A stretch of 64,000 bases of DNA, from assembly GCA_032173965.1 (NCBI GenBank), contig CM063283.1:111981108-112045107 (forward strand), in the 5' to 3' direction. The stretch is from Sitta carolinensis (Eukaryota; Chordata; Aves; Passeriformes; Sittidae). The position numbers and the translations under genes are program-made. This document shows, piece by piece, positions 50,761 through 63,478 of this stretch (its first letter is position 1; each line of letters begins with the position of its first letter). A model generated the notes under the pieces. It made no database searches. It was not told where the DNA came from and saw only the letters and a list, made by a program, of their open reading frames with translations.

Positions 50761-53700
50761 TTCAATCATTTGAAACAAAAGAAAATCAAATTATCTGAGA
50801 GATCAGAGGAATTTGTTGAAGGTGGACCAGAACTGCAGGACGAAGCCACGCTTCTGCACAGGAACCTTAAACACAGTGCTTGTATAACTTGCTAAAGAGT
50901 TCAGATTAAAAGATTATGAAACAAGCGTCTATTTTTTTTTTTTTTTTTTTGTCCCCTGAAACTATTTCCCACTTCAAAGAAGGAGAAGTTTCCTTACAGG
51001 AATGAAAGGCAGTGAATTGATAACAAACAAGTCAAACCACAAGTGCTTTGTGTAGCAGTGACCTGCTGCAGGCAGCAGACATGAAGGGCTTATTTCCTTG
51101 AGGAGCTGAGGAGGTGCACTGGACCATGAACCTTCTGAGCCCAGAGCCTGGCAATCTTCCACCCAACGCCTGGCTGGGGCTGGAGCACTTCTGGGGAAGC
51201 TCCAGTTACCTGGATCTCCAAGCCACACCACTCCCTGTAGTGTCCCACGTGCCAGCATCAGCTCGCTGGACCCTCCCTCAGCAGGGAGTGGGAGAAAGGC
51301 CAAAAAAAGGCCATTGTGTGAGCTTTTCCTGGTGGAAAAGGAGCCTTGTGTGAAGCCTCATGTTGCCTTGTGCTATTTCTTCCCTTCCACAACATCAAAA
51401 AATCAGGTGTCCATGCCAAAAATACAGCTGGGAGCACAGCTGATGTTTAACATGCAGAATTCACCTCTCAGGGCGTGCTTCCAGCCAGAGAACTAAACTA
51501 ATGTTGAGCTTGTCCTGGGTTTCATTTTTTTCCTTGGGAATATCTGAAGTTTAGTATTGTCACAAATGCTGCACCTTGAATCACAACTCTTCTCTTTTTG
51601 CCTATGTAAATCTGTGTAAGTGTGTGAAGGTTGCAGAGCACTTACATCTCTTTAAAAAGTCCCATTAGTAAATGTCCAGAAAATCCTCTGTGATGCAATT
51701 AATGTGCTGGGGTGTTTGTTCCAAGACAACATTGTGATGATTTGTAGTGCCAAACTATCTCATCTGAGGGTGAAAATGCAGCAGGCTTTCACAAGTCTTT
51801 GTCACCCATGCACATGACAAAAACCTGCCCTTAAATATTTGGTAGTTTTCATATCTTTAAGCAAAAGGTAATAAGGAATAATGGTCCAAAAAGTGAAAAT
51901 ACTGAGTACTCTGAAAATACTTTTTGCTATTCACGAACTGTTTGTTAACAGCATCTGGACTCTGCAAATCTGTTCAGTGGATAATATAGATAAGCAATTG
52001 TCAATTTACATGTGCAAACTATCTAGTTTGACTTTTTGCCCTCTTTGATATAGTGCTGGTTGTGTGGCTACATAGCTGTTCGTGGATTTGAGAACAGATT
52101 TTTAGGCAGTGGAATACCAAATAGCAAATATTTGTGCTGCTGCATTGAAAAACTCAATTATGTGCAGGCATTTTGCAGGGAATAGGTATTTTTCAAGCAT
52201 TCACATGAATCAAAAAGCTATTCACTGGAATGTTTATGAACTTCAAAGCGGTGGTACATGAACAGAAAGAGCATAAGAGTGCTTCAGAATTCAAAGAGAC
52301 ATTCTTAAACATTGCCTGGCAGTGCCAGCCTCAGGCCAAGTGTCAATGCTATCTCCCTGCTTACTATTTATTATTCTGATGATATATGCACTGAGCATTT
52401 TGGGATGACAAAGTGTTCTGAGTTCCTGTTTTGCTTAAAATATTTGTGTCAGCGAGGGGTTGTAATCCAGGGAACTGCTTGGAACTGCAGGCAACCAGGA
52501 AGGGGAATCAAGGCATTAAATCTCACTGCCACTCTTCATAAGAGACAAAACTTTTTTCCTTATCCTCTCCTCACAAAGGATACCTGGAAACTATTTGACT
52601 GGGTGAATGATCATGGGATTAGGGAGAGTGTAGATAAATTTTCATCTGTCAATTGTGGAGGGACTCCAGAAGAAGTCTGGGGAGGAGTTGGGCTGATTTT
52701 TGGTTTGTTTACATGGAATTTCCCAAGTTGCACCAGCCTGTCTGGTCACTTGAAGCTGGGCACTTACCAAACCTTACAAATGTCATCCTTGCAGCACTGT
52801 GTAGCTGTTTGATTTATAAACTACCTGCAGATTTATCACCTCAAGTCTTTGGTGAAGGATATACTGGAACTGGGGAGGGATGTTCCACACAGGAGAGTGG
52901 TTCAGTAGTGGAACAGGTACCTGGAGATGGTGTCTGCATCCTGGGAGATTTCCAAAACCCTTTTGGATGGGGTCTGGATCAACCTATCTGATCTCTGATA
53001 TCACTGTGAAGTTGACCACGCCCTGAGGACTGGAGTGGAGCAGAAGTCTCATCTAACCTGAATTTTCTGTGGCTCTAGGTGCTGAGAGAGGTATCCCCAG
53101 GGAAAAAGCAGAGGGAGAAAGGCATGAGATTAATCTCTGTTTCCTATCTGGGCTGCAGGGCAGAATTCCAAAGAGCATAAATGGCTGGAGTCTCATCTTT
53201 GTGCAGTCAGCCTTGCATGGATTCTTTATTTAGACTTGATTTTTCTGTTGTGGATTTTATCTCATCTCCAAAGTCATGGGAACAGAAATTTCATGTTATA
53301 ATTTGTCTCCTCTTATCAGAGATGCATTGCTCTGTGTTATGTTATCTGTCTTGTCTACAACCATTTTTGTATGTTTTTTTTCAAACAGCGCAAATATTAG
53401 GAAGAGAATTATTGTGTAATTAGATATTACAGTATGAAATGAAGAGGAAGGTTAAGGGCAGATAACAAGGAAGTCTTTCACTGCAAGACTTCAAGGGATG
53501 TGGCAGCATGAAGTCATTTAAAACAAGTCTGAACAACTTCTGGAGACTAATACTGTGGGGAAATATCCAAGATTTCTTGTCTGGAAACTACTGAACTCTT
53601 AAAGTCCAGTTGTAGAGGACAGAGCATATATTCAACTCCAGTCTTTTACATCTCAACAGTTCCACTGTAGTACAACAAAATTACTTTATAAATAACATTA

Positions 53701-55530
53701 AATTTTGTATGTTCTAGCCTAAACTCTCAGTTTTCTTATCAGAAAGGACTTGGGGATATCTAAAAGCTCAGCAGACTCTTATACCTGCACACAGAGGGAG
53801 GAAAGTTTGGTAGAGTTTGTTTCTATTGGAATACAAAATAGGAAAATTAGTAAAAAAAATTCTCTTTTGTGGGTTAGACTGCAATTGCTAGATTGAAGCT
53901 AAAGTATATTTAGGGTATTTAAAATACAGAGCTGGCTCCATTCTCATGGAAGCAAAAGAAGTTATGAGGTGGAGAGTCCAGGTGGGTTCCCTCAGCCAGG
54001 ACTGGACAAATAAGGGCTGGACTTTGTGGTGCTTCAGCTGCTGGAAAAGTGAAATTACGAGAGCAGAGCTTTGGTGTGACCTCTAATCCCCCTGGGGCTG
54101 TGCAGAGGGTGGTCAGCACCTCATCCAGTGGGGTTTTCATTGGGGTGTTCAGGCAGTTCAGGACTACCCTGATCCTTTATAAATTCTCTTCGGTGCCAGG
54201 CCAGATGTCACCAGAACTCTCTGAAAGCTGAAAGGATGATATTGAGAGTCCTGGCTTGGGCCAGCACATAGAGACATAACATTCCCTCATAAAGCCATTA
54301 GCACTAAAAAATAAATTAAATTTGAGGTAGTGTCGTCTCTGACTTTGGCCTTGAATAATGTTATCAACATTTTTAACAGAACAGCCTGGAACTCTGTCTT
54401 GCAAAACATACGCAATCAATGTTCTTGATCAGAGAAAGAAATTAAAAAATAATTAACCACTTCCATAGATCACAACATGTTCAAAGCAAGGGGGCTTGCT
54501 TTGAGAGGACAGTCATAAATTGCAGGGCTAAGGCAGCTGGAAGCTGATGAGAGCTGGGCTTGGGCTTAGGCTGGGGTAACTCTGTGATCTATGAGAGTCC
54601 TTCAGTGTGACAGTTTCTCCATGCTTGTGCCAAGTATGCTGATGAAGTTCCAAGGGGTTACCAGTCATGCATAGTCTACAGATATTTGTATTACTGAGTG
54701 GATCAGATGTGAAAGATAGCTGTTGTAGTCAGGGAAATGACTAATGAGGAAGGTTACCAGGAACTTTGCATTTTAAAGCCTTCTCAGTGAAAAACGGTGT
54801 GGGAGACAGAGGCTCCTCGCATGCTGATGTGTTGGGTCTCCCACCTCAGCCTCTCATTCAAATCATGAAGCTTCCTACAGCAGTGCTTTGTTTGATGAAC
54901 ATCGTGGTGTGTGTGTGAGGCAGGATTTCAAACCTGGAAATGCAGTATTTCCCAGCATTTTGTTACATACTGTGATGTACGAAGCAAGGTTTTGCTGAAG
55001 TCCGATGAGGTGTCAATGTGTTGTTACAGGAGCTTGTGAAAACTGTGATGGTAACAGAGGACGAGGCTGTAAATTTCCAGTAAATTTCTCACTGGTAAAA
55101 CCTCCAGAGCAGCAGGAGCATGGCCTGATGTCAGGTCAAGGGAGGAACCTGATGATCATGTTATGACCTGAGCTGGTGAAGTGTCTGTGATCCTGAAAAT
55201 GGGAATCCCACTGTCAAACACCCTAAACACAAGAACTTTCAGTCCTCAGTAGCTGAGATGAGTGCATGGAGGAGATTACAGCTCTGACCTTGACTTTAGT
55301 TGCATTCAGAGACACAGGAGTCTGCTCTGTAAATTCAGGCACTTTCCTTCTCCCTGGAATGCTGTCTTCTCCAAGTTCTGGTCTTTCTGACCACTAAGGA
55401 TCTTTCTAAAGGAACGACATTGTCCCAAGTGCTGTAAATGAGATGATCACTGCCGCTGGTAAAGAGCTTGGACACTCATTCTATAATCTTGTCCTTGTCA
55501 CTTGAATGCTTTATCTTTTAGATGACAAAG
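50761..55530. other. Intergenic, no gene recognised
   Basis: A 19-nt T run lies at 50932-50950. Segments near 52850-53000 and 53430-53560 vaguely resemble very old CR1 tails, but I would not assign them. The longest open frame (166 codons at 52312-52812) shows no family motif and no exon structure. Confidence 0.5.
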
Positions 55531-55712
55531 AGAATCACAGGATGGTTTGGGTTGGAAGGAGCTGTAAAGATCATCCAGTTCCACCTCCTGCCATGGTAGG
55601 GACTGTCCCAGGCTGCTCCAAGTCCATCCAGCCTGGCCTGGGGCACTGCCAGGGATCCAGGGGCAGCCACAGCTGCTCTGGGCACCCTGGGCCAGGGGCT
55701 CACCAGCCCCAC
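55531..55712 (-). mobile_element. CR1 LINE 3' fragment
   Basis: Plus-strand 'agaatcacaggatggtttgg' and 'gttggaaggagctgtaaaga' mark the CR1 terminus in minus orientation. It runs through 'gcctggcctggggcactgcc' and stops abruptly at 'caccagcccc'. Confidence 0.9.
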
Positions 55713-57187
55713 CATAAATAAAATTTTGTACTTTTTTTTATGGTGGTTACATTTTGCATAATATACCAAAGAGAAGCAATTTAATTCTGGTTGCACCTCC
55801 AAGCAAGCTGGCAAGGTAGGAATATTCCCTTTTGTTAAGGTTATTTCCAGTTTGATTTTGCAAAGATGGGAGCACCAGCCTCTGTGTAGAAAAATGTTTG
55901 TGTTTGTGCACTGGTTCCTCATTAAAAAAAAAGTAGCAAGCATCATAAAAAAATCTATTTGACTAATAACCACACATCCTGTGTGCATTTAATTTTTAGC
56001 TGTGCCTATTTTTCACAAAAAAACATGCCTATATAGACCTCTAAATATACATAATTTAAAAAAAATTATTAAAAAGACTCTAATTATAAACAATTTTTCA
56101 CTTTCTGCTCACATGTTTACACTTCAGGATGCATTTCTGTCTGCAATAAAGCAGGAGCAGCCAAGCTCTGTCACAGAGGTCCATTCCTGCTCACTGCCAC
56201 CGGGTGTCACTATGATATAGATAAAAAGAGGCTCCAGCACAAGAAAAAACACATTCCAGCTCTGCAAAGCTTTTCTGCCAGAATTTAATAGTCGTGGCAG
56301 TCTTATAAAGCACATTCATCTCTTCAGGTCCAGGATAATGGAGTCTATAAGGAGCAGTTTTGACTCTGGTGGTGCTGGCACTCATTCAGGATGCCAAAAT
56401 CATGCCAAGGTCGAGTCTCTGATTTTGAACTCGGGGCAGAGTCTGGAGTGTTGGGATGTTCAGTAATTAGGGCACGTGGAAGGCAGGAGATTACATTTGT
56501 TTATGAGCATCGTGGGGTTTATGGTTTTACTGTTTTTCATTCTGCATTCCTGTGGCCAAAATGTGAGGGGAAAAAAAGTGCAGCACCTTGCTGCTTCATC
56601 TCTTCAGCATCCCCTGAATTTATGTCTCTGGAGCTGTAATGACAGTTAATTGGAACCTTCTGTCCTTGAAATGCTCACATTTTCCAGTTTTTCCTGTGTT
56701 ATTCCAACTTCTCTTTGCCCTGCCTCATCTCTGAGATGGGCCTTAATCTGAAAATGAAGATAAAGCTTTGTGAAAGTCATCAATTCCACATGGGAACTGT
56801 GCTGTGGGAGAAGGAAGAAGGAATAATTTTGTGGAATCACTTTCTTTCTTTCTTTCTTTGATTTTTCTGTTTGTTTTCCAGCCACCTTGTCGTGTCCTTG
56901 GCAAACAGAGTCCCTGAAGACTCCTGAATTCTGCCCATGTGGGTGACAGTAGTGCAAATCAAGGAAGGTTATTAAAAATAACATTTTAAGCAAAATACTA
57001 TTTTTTTTTTTTTTCTGCACAGGACAAGATTTCTGTTGGCTGTGCCTGGGGTTGGTGTGTGGACATTTACTGTGGGACACAAGAGAACTTTATTGCCCTC
57101 CTTGCCATTTGTTTTTCATGCTTTCTAGGAGAATGTGGCTGCTGGTCTGCAGCCTCACACAGCTTTAGGCTCCTCCCTGTGACAGGT
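55713..57187. other. Intergenic, simple repeats only
   Basis: Contains a (TTTC)n run at 56841-56860 and a T run at about 57001-57014. No gene or transposon is recognised. Confidence 0.6.
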
Positions 57188-57705
57188 TGTCCTGGTTTAG
57201 GAAAAATTTGGGAAGAAGCCTCCAAATGGGGTCCCCTAGAAAGCAAATACAAATGGCCCCTCCCCAACTGGATCAGGAAAAAGATTTTCCATAGTGGAAA
57301 GTGGAAAAAATGTGTTTCTTCAACAGGCAAAGCACTGCCCAGCACAACAAATGAACAACACTGAACAACAAAACCTCTCAGTGCTCCCAAGAGATGACAG
57401 ATTCCGGGCCTGGGTCTGGGGGACACAGGGAGAGCTCCTGGGGCTCTGCTGGGTCAGTGCAGAGCAGGGGCAAACAGTCCCAAGAAAAAGGGGAAAAACC
57501 TCACAGTCCAGAGAACTTCTGTGCTTCAGCTGGCCAAAAGCTGACCAAAGCAAAGGAGAGCTCTGCAGAAAGCACAGGCTGTGAGCAAAGGGAAGCTGAA
57601 AACTCTGATCTTTGTGTTTTGAAAAGAACCACCTCAGACATTGCACTGCTTCTCCTTCACTCTCAGACCCAGTTTTAAAGGTGCAAAACTCATTTTTGAG
57701 CTAAA
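57188..57705. mobile_element. LTR copy A of a tandem pair (3' truncated)
   Basis: It opens TGTCCTGGTTTAGG, preceded by caggt. It aligns along its length with copy B but stops at 'gagctaaa', lacking the last 48 bp or so that copy B has. The first 230 bp differ clearly from copy B, while the last 200 bp are nearly identical. Known avian ERV LTRs begin this way. Orientation is uncertain; an AATAAA on the opposite strand in copy B suggests the ERV sense strand is minus. No retroviral genes lie between the copies. Confidence 0.75.
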
Positions 57706-57709
57706 CAGG

Positions 57710-58306
57710 TGTCCTGGTTTAGGGCAAATTTGGGAAGAAACCCCCAAATGGGGTCATCTAGAAAGCAAATACAAATGGTCCTCCCCCAGCCGTTCGGGAA
57801 AAAGATTTTCCCAGAGAAAAGTGGAAAATAATTGTTTATTTAGCAGGCAAAACACTCCCCAGCACAAAAAAATGAAGAATACTAAAACCCAAAACCTCTC
57901 GGTGCTCCCAAGAGATGACAAATTCATCAGTCTGTACCGTGGTGCACCTGGCTCCCTCAGGCTGTGTCAGTGCCTCGGCTCTGGGAAACAGGGAGAGCTC
58001 CTGAGCTCTGCTGGGGTCAGTGCAGAGCAGGGGCAAACAGTCCCAGGAAAAGGGAAAAAACCTCACAGTCTGGAGAATTTCCCTGCTTCAGCTGGCCAAA
58101 AGCTGACCAAAGCAAAGGAGAGCTCTGCAGAGAGCACAGGCTGTGAGTGAAGGGAAGCTGAAAACTCTGATCTTTGTGTTTTGAAAAGAACCACCTCAGA
58201 CATTGCACTGCTTCTCCTTCACTCTCAGATCCAGTTTTAAAGGTGCAAAACTTACTTCTGAACTAAATAAATGAATGGGGATATGATTCAGCATCAACCC
58301 AGGGCA
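57710..58306. mobile_element. LTR copy B of a tandem pair (full length)
   Basis: It starts TGTCCTGGTTTAGGGC and ends CCAGGGCA (58299-58306), forming near-perfect 8-bp terminal inverted repeats with one mismatch. It is followed by caggt (58307-58311), the same 5 bp that precede copy A (57183-57187), which looks like a target-site duplication enclosing the whole A+B unit. Length is about 597 bp. Confidence 0.75.
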
Positions 58307-58532
58307 CAGGTCAAGGTTAGAGGTGGAGATTCTTCACCTCCACCACACCAAGCTCCGTTTGTCTCTGCTGTAGCAAGGTGGGGTGGGAAAGCACCAGGCA
58401 GGTCCTTCTTAAACAACTGGCAAACAGCAAATGATGCAAAACCTTTCAGACTTCACCAAAAGAGAACAGAGAGACAACTGCCTATCTCCTGCTCCTAGAG
58501 AAGAGCTCAGGGTTTATCTTCCATCTGGACTC

Positions 58533-59201
58533 TGTTACAGGAAACACTTCCTCTTGTTGGGCAGGATGAAAGTTTAACAGGGAGGTTTTATGGATATGAA
58601 TGCTTAGCAGAAGGTTCTCTAGAAATGAAAGCAAGTTTTGATATAGAAGAAGAAAAGATGTCTGAAAGTAAAGACTGCTGAGCCAGTGGTCACTGAACAT
58701 CGGTTGAGATGAATTGGAAAGAGATTTTATGGCTAAGAGCAAAGGATAAGTTGTCTACAAACAAAAGCATGTTTTTACCAAGTAAAGATAAATCTCAAAA
58801 GCTGACACAGGCAAACAGAAAACATGTTTTTACCAAGTAAGAAGAATTTTCCAATGCAGAAAAACAGAAAAAACAAATTTTAAGATTAAAATACAACATA
58901 CTAACTCATGTGATTGGTTAGTTCCTGCCATAATCTGGTAATATCAGTAGTTATGATGGACTATAGGTAATGGCAACAATATTGTGTGTGATGCTGGTTG
59001 GTTGTTATGTATTAAGATATTCAGCAAAGAAAAGTATATAATGCATTGTAACCAGAACAAAAGGGGCTTTAGGCATTCCTGTGAGCTGCTGTACTGAGAT
59101 TTGTACCTATGACCCAAAACTACTGTAACTTTTTCTATGCAATAAACAGAATTTTTGAAGAGCAGCCTAGAGCCCCACATCTCTCATATCAGGCTCTTAC
59201 A
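58533..59201 (+). mobile_element. Solo LTR of a different ERV family
   Basis: The element runs from TGTTACAGGAA to CTCTTACA. It has a TATA box (tatata at 59035-59040 in 'aagtatataatgc') followed about 100 bp later by AATAAA (59141-59146), 55 bp before the 3' end, the usual U3-R-U5 order in plus orientation. It contains a short internal repeat of 'catgtttttaccaagtaa' (about 58768 and 58823). No clear target-site duplication and no internal retroviral genes are seen. Confidence 0.6.
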
Positions 59202-61490
59202 CATCTACTCTGTGTGTGTTTTTGGTTTGGCCGTGATTGGGTAATTTTTAAATATTGATATACAATTAAACGAACGAAAAGGATAAATATGTCTTTTGTG
59301 AAAACATATTTTAAGATAGGAATCTTGGGAATAGTTTGGTCTTTCTATATTATCAATAAAAAAGTAAATAATGGTTAGGGGGAGAAGAAGTATTTTAAAG
59401 GCTTCTTTCTAATTCTTATTCTGTTTTTCTCTTATTATTAATTAATAAAATTTTTATTACTTTTAAGCTTAAACCTACTTTACTCTTAACTAGGAAATTT
59501 CAAATTAACAAACCAAAACCACTAGTTTAACTGACAAACCACCTTTCCCAGTGGGGAAGGAGAAAATCCAGAGGTGTGGACTGGCTCCCTCCAGATCAGC
59601 CTTGGAGTCTGCATCTTCCTTAATCCCAACCAGAGCTTGATGCAGCTTCCATAGCCAGACTGGGGAAGGCAAGAGCAGGATGGCATCTCTTGTATTGTGC
59701 AAACTCTGACATTCATTTTTCAAAATTACCAAGGAGTGTTGTGCAGCAGGCTTTTTTTATGTGCCTCATTATATTTTTTTTTTTTGGCTGGTGCATTGCT
59801 GGCTGCCATACGGCTCAAAATAAAAATCTTTATGGGTAACTGCTGTCTCTCATAATACATAAAGTTATGTTAATTAACACTAATTAAATCAATCTAAAAC
59901 ATATATGAAACATAGCCCCACAAATTAGGTAATTGAAGTGAGCTGGCCAAGTCCTTAGATTTTTGCTAAATGCTGCTGGTGCCTCATGAAATCACTGATC
60001 ACACTCTTCTACTCTGCTTGTGCTGTGCAGACATTCCTGTGCAGATTCTGGTGCTCCTGAGTTTTCTTATTTCTGGAGCTGCAGGAACAGGAAGGTAAAT
60101 GCCTGTTGTCGTTTTGAACACAGCTGGAAAGTCTAAGTTGCAGCACAGTGGCATTTCTTGCTGTTGCTCTGAGCTTTTTCTCAAGCGTCCTTCTGCCATC
60201 AGTGGCCAGTTTGGATTCACAGCCTGAAACTGGCCTGTGGTGTAACAGATTCAGCAGGACTGGATTTAACACCTGGGTTACAAAGTGGGAAACAGAAGGC
60301 AGGTTTGTTTAGATGAAAGTATCTGGAAATCTTTTCAGAATAATGAGGAAACGCAAAGTACCACATGCAAAATGTCTCTACACAAGGAATTTCACTTGAT
60401 TTATTGTCATTTAACATAAGCCACTAATTACTGATCCAGACATTGAGAAAAGATGGAGAGAGATTAAGCTCTTAGGGAAACACTTTTTCTCTCCTTTCTC
60501 AGGATAAGCTTCAGCACAGCTCCTCTCCTTCTTCTTCTCTCTCTCCACATCCCTCGTGCCACAGTGAGCCCCCACTGACTCTCTTGGGAAGATGATGGGC
60601 AGAGGGAAACTTCTTTTGGCACTTCTTGCCCTCCAGGACTGTGCCTCCAGCCCTGCTCTCAGGAGCACCTTCCACGTGCCTGTTCCATTCCTCCAAATCT
60701 CTCTTTTTCCTTTCTCTTCACAGTTTTCCTTGGCATCCAAAAAAGGTGCCTTTATCTCCTTTGTCTCCTGCCCTCAGTGCTTGCCCCCATTTCTTAAATA
60801 TGCCTGAGCAGAGGAGCCAAGTGCTCCTCTGGCTGGTTGAAAAGTTGAGATTTAGCTTGTTTTTATGTTTCAGAGCTGTCTGCATGTGGCTGTGATCAGC
60901 CCAGGGCAGTCCATGGCCTCCTCCCACACAGGTCACTCCTGCAGTCCTCTGCTACCCAAATCCTGCCAGTGATGCCCAGTACAAGTATTCCCAGTGGGGT
61001 GTGAAGAATGTCCTCACTTGCTCTCCAGGTTCCTCTAAGCACTGAAACGCAGCTCTGTAATCCAGAAAGAAATAGCCAATGCAGCACTTAAAACATAAAA
61101 TGAAAAAAGGTATAAAATAAGAAAGGAACGAAGTGTGGGGTTTTTTTTTTTTTTCCCCTAAAAGATTTCTCCAGCTTGTTTATTTTATTTCAGATTACTT
61201 ATTTATTTTAAGGAATAAAGTGTTTGCTGACAGAGGCATAAGACCTTTTATAGGCTAAAATAACAGCAATCTGTCTCCTCCTGTAACTCTGTGACAGCTA
61301 CTAAATCAATGACAATAAAGCATCAATGGTTAACACTGTACAGTTTATTCTGGAAAAAAATAGCTGTGAGGGTGGTTTTGTGATCCCATAGTTATGGACA
61401 AAAGGGAACTCGATGTAAAACTGGACATTTGGCATCTCCTTATGTAGAAAACCATGTCAACTCAAACCAACAGGGTTAGAGCCAGACCCA
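59202..61490. other. Intergenic, no feature recognised
   Basis: AT-rich, unique-looking sequence with a T run near 61140. No gene is supported. Confidence 0.6.
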
Positions 61491-61499
61491 GACAAAATG

Positions 61500-61690
61500 C
61501 TGGGACTCAAGGGCAAAATTCCTGACCTGGGCACTGCTTTCCTGTTTGACCTTGAGAAATTACTTCAATCTTTGGTGAAGGCAGGGCTGCTGGTATTTTC
61601 CCATTGATAAAATGAGAACAGCATCTGGTTTTGATCAGTTATTTGAGGGTGCCTGATGGAAGGCACTGAGAAGGTATTGATTACATGAAT
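61500..61690 (+). repeat. MIR-like ancient SINE relic
   Basis: The order 'ctgtttgaccttgagaaatt', then 'ttcccattgataaaatgaga', then 'ggtgcctgatggaaggcact' follows the MIR core and 3' part, although strongly diverged. It is similar in kind to the relic near 4.5 kb. Confidence 0.45.
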
Positions 61691-62559
61691 TCAGTTCATA
61701 CTTTTCCCACAGTCACCATTGTGAGAGAACTTGCACACGATGTAAAGTAACTTGGTTTTCTGGTTTGCTTGGTATGGGTTGCTCACAGAAAAATCCTAAT
61801 TTGGAATAAAGTGAAACAGCATTTATTTTTTTTGCTAATAATGTTACTTAGTAGTAAATTTAAAATTTGTTGTGTCTCTGAAAATAACACAAAGCACTAG
61901 TTCTGAAGAGAACTAGAAAGTGCTAGTAAAATATTGCATCTGTTTAGATTGCATTTTAAACAGGATTATTTATTAAGAGAGAGATGTGTGTACATTTCCT
62001 GAAACAAGACTGGTTTGAACACAAGATAGAATTTTGCCAACAATGAAAGGAGAAGTCATTTAAGGAACTCTCTGAATTAAAAATCAAAGATATTGCTTAT
62101 TTAGAGGAAGTAGTTGGATTCCAGAATTTGTTTGTGTTCAGGAGAACACTGATGGTGAGGTGTGGAGCAATGGGCAATAGGCAGCATGTCTGGAGCAAGG
62201 TCACTCATTAAGATTAGGGTTCATTTGCTGGGGGCAGCTTATAAATGACAGAAGTGTTAAGAGTAGGACACAGAGGGAACTCCAGAGCTCAGCTGGTCCC
62301 CTCCCCTGAAGAGGATCGAGCAAACCTTGCTGATTGCTGACACATTCCTCTAACATACTCTTTGACCTCCAGTGATGAAAAAATGGCTGCAGAAAATATT
62401 CTGTCCTCCTTCACCGGGCTTTCCAGTAAAATGTTTTCCCCTAATGTTTTAATCTTTCTTGCTGTGAATTAAACCTTCTCTCCTAGCTACTATTTTCCCA
62501 ACAAATAGTTATTCCTTTCCTCTGTATGACAGCTTTCTATCTGAAGATGGCCACCATTT

Positions 62560-62960
62560 TCCTCTACTTTCAGCTGCATATCCCAGTCCTGTCAATGTTT
62601 CCTCCCCTTTGGACTATTTTCTTTTACTCCACACTTTCCTGGAGTGCAGTGCCCAGCCCAGCTGTGTTCTTGCCAGTGCTGGGTAGAACAGAAGGATTGA
62701 TTCATGTCTCAGAAGCCTTATTTTTGTTTCTGCATCTCAGTGTGACACTTGCCATTTTCACAACAGTGTGACACTGCTGACTCATGCTCGGTGTGTCATT
62801 GACTGTAACACCTACACCCATCTTTGCAGAGCTGTTACCTAACCTGCTTCTCCACGTCCAGTATTTGCACTGTCTGTTGAGGGTAGGATATTGCAATTGC
62901 ATTTATTGAACCTCATTTCCCACCCCCCTCCCCATTTTGCTAGTTTGCAAACATAACTTT
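62560..62960 (-). mobile_element. Very old CR1-type LINE fragment
   Basis: Plus-strand text resembles the reverse complement of an old CR1 family: 'ctgctgactcatgctcggtg', 'atctttgcagagctgttacc' and 'tttattgaacctcatttccc'. The order fits; identity is low. Confidence 0.5.
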
Positions 62961-63159
62961 ATGTTCTATTCCCACGTGCATCTAGTTTCTTCCAGCTTTA
63001 TTTCATGGTCACAGCTATGAATGAAAACACAGAACTGGACTGAATCTAGGTTATATCTACATAGACAGTTCCGCCTAGACTGGGTTTTGCAACTTTTTTG
63101 TGTAAATGTTATATCAGATCAAAAAAAATTCTTATTAAAGTCAAAAGAGGGGGCACAGC

Positions 63160-63478
63160 ATCACAGAATTGCAGAATGGTTTGGGTTGGAAGTGACCTCA
63201 AAGCCCATCCAATGCCACCCCTGCCATGGGCAGGGACCCCTCCCACTGTCCCAGGCTGCTCCAAGCCCAGTGTCCAGCCTGGCCTGGGGCACTGCCAGGG
63301 ATCCAGGGATCCACAGTTGCTCTGGACACTCCGTTCCAGGGCCTTACCACTCTCACAGTATATATTTTTTCCTAATATCCAATCTAACCCTACTCCCTTT
63401 CTGCTTGAAGTTGTTCCCCCTTGTCCTGTCACTACAGGCTCTAATAGTCTCTCTCCATATTTCTTGTCTGCCTCTCCT
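63160..63478 (-). mobile_element. CR1 LINE 3' fragment
   Basis: Plus-strand 'atcacagaattgcagaatgg' and ttgggttggaagtgacc give the CR1 terminus. The element continues through 'gtccagcctggcctggggca', a T-rich 'atatttttttcctaatatcc' and 'tccccc ttgtcctgtcac'. It is one of the longer tails here. Confidence 0.9.

Noticed and set aside
52312..52812. 166-codon plus-strand open frame
   Set aside because: No recognisable domain, no promoter or exon context, and weak resemblance to old repeat sequence downstream.
57294..58208. Several open frames of 96-169 codons on both strands
   Set aside because: They occur as near-duplicates because they translate the two LTR copies, and none resembles a retroviral protein.
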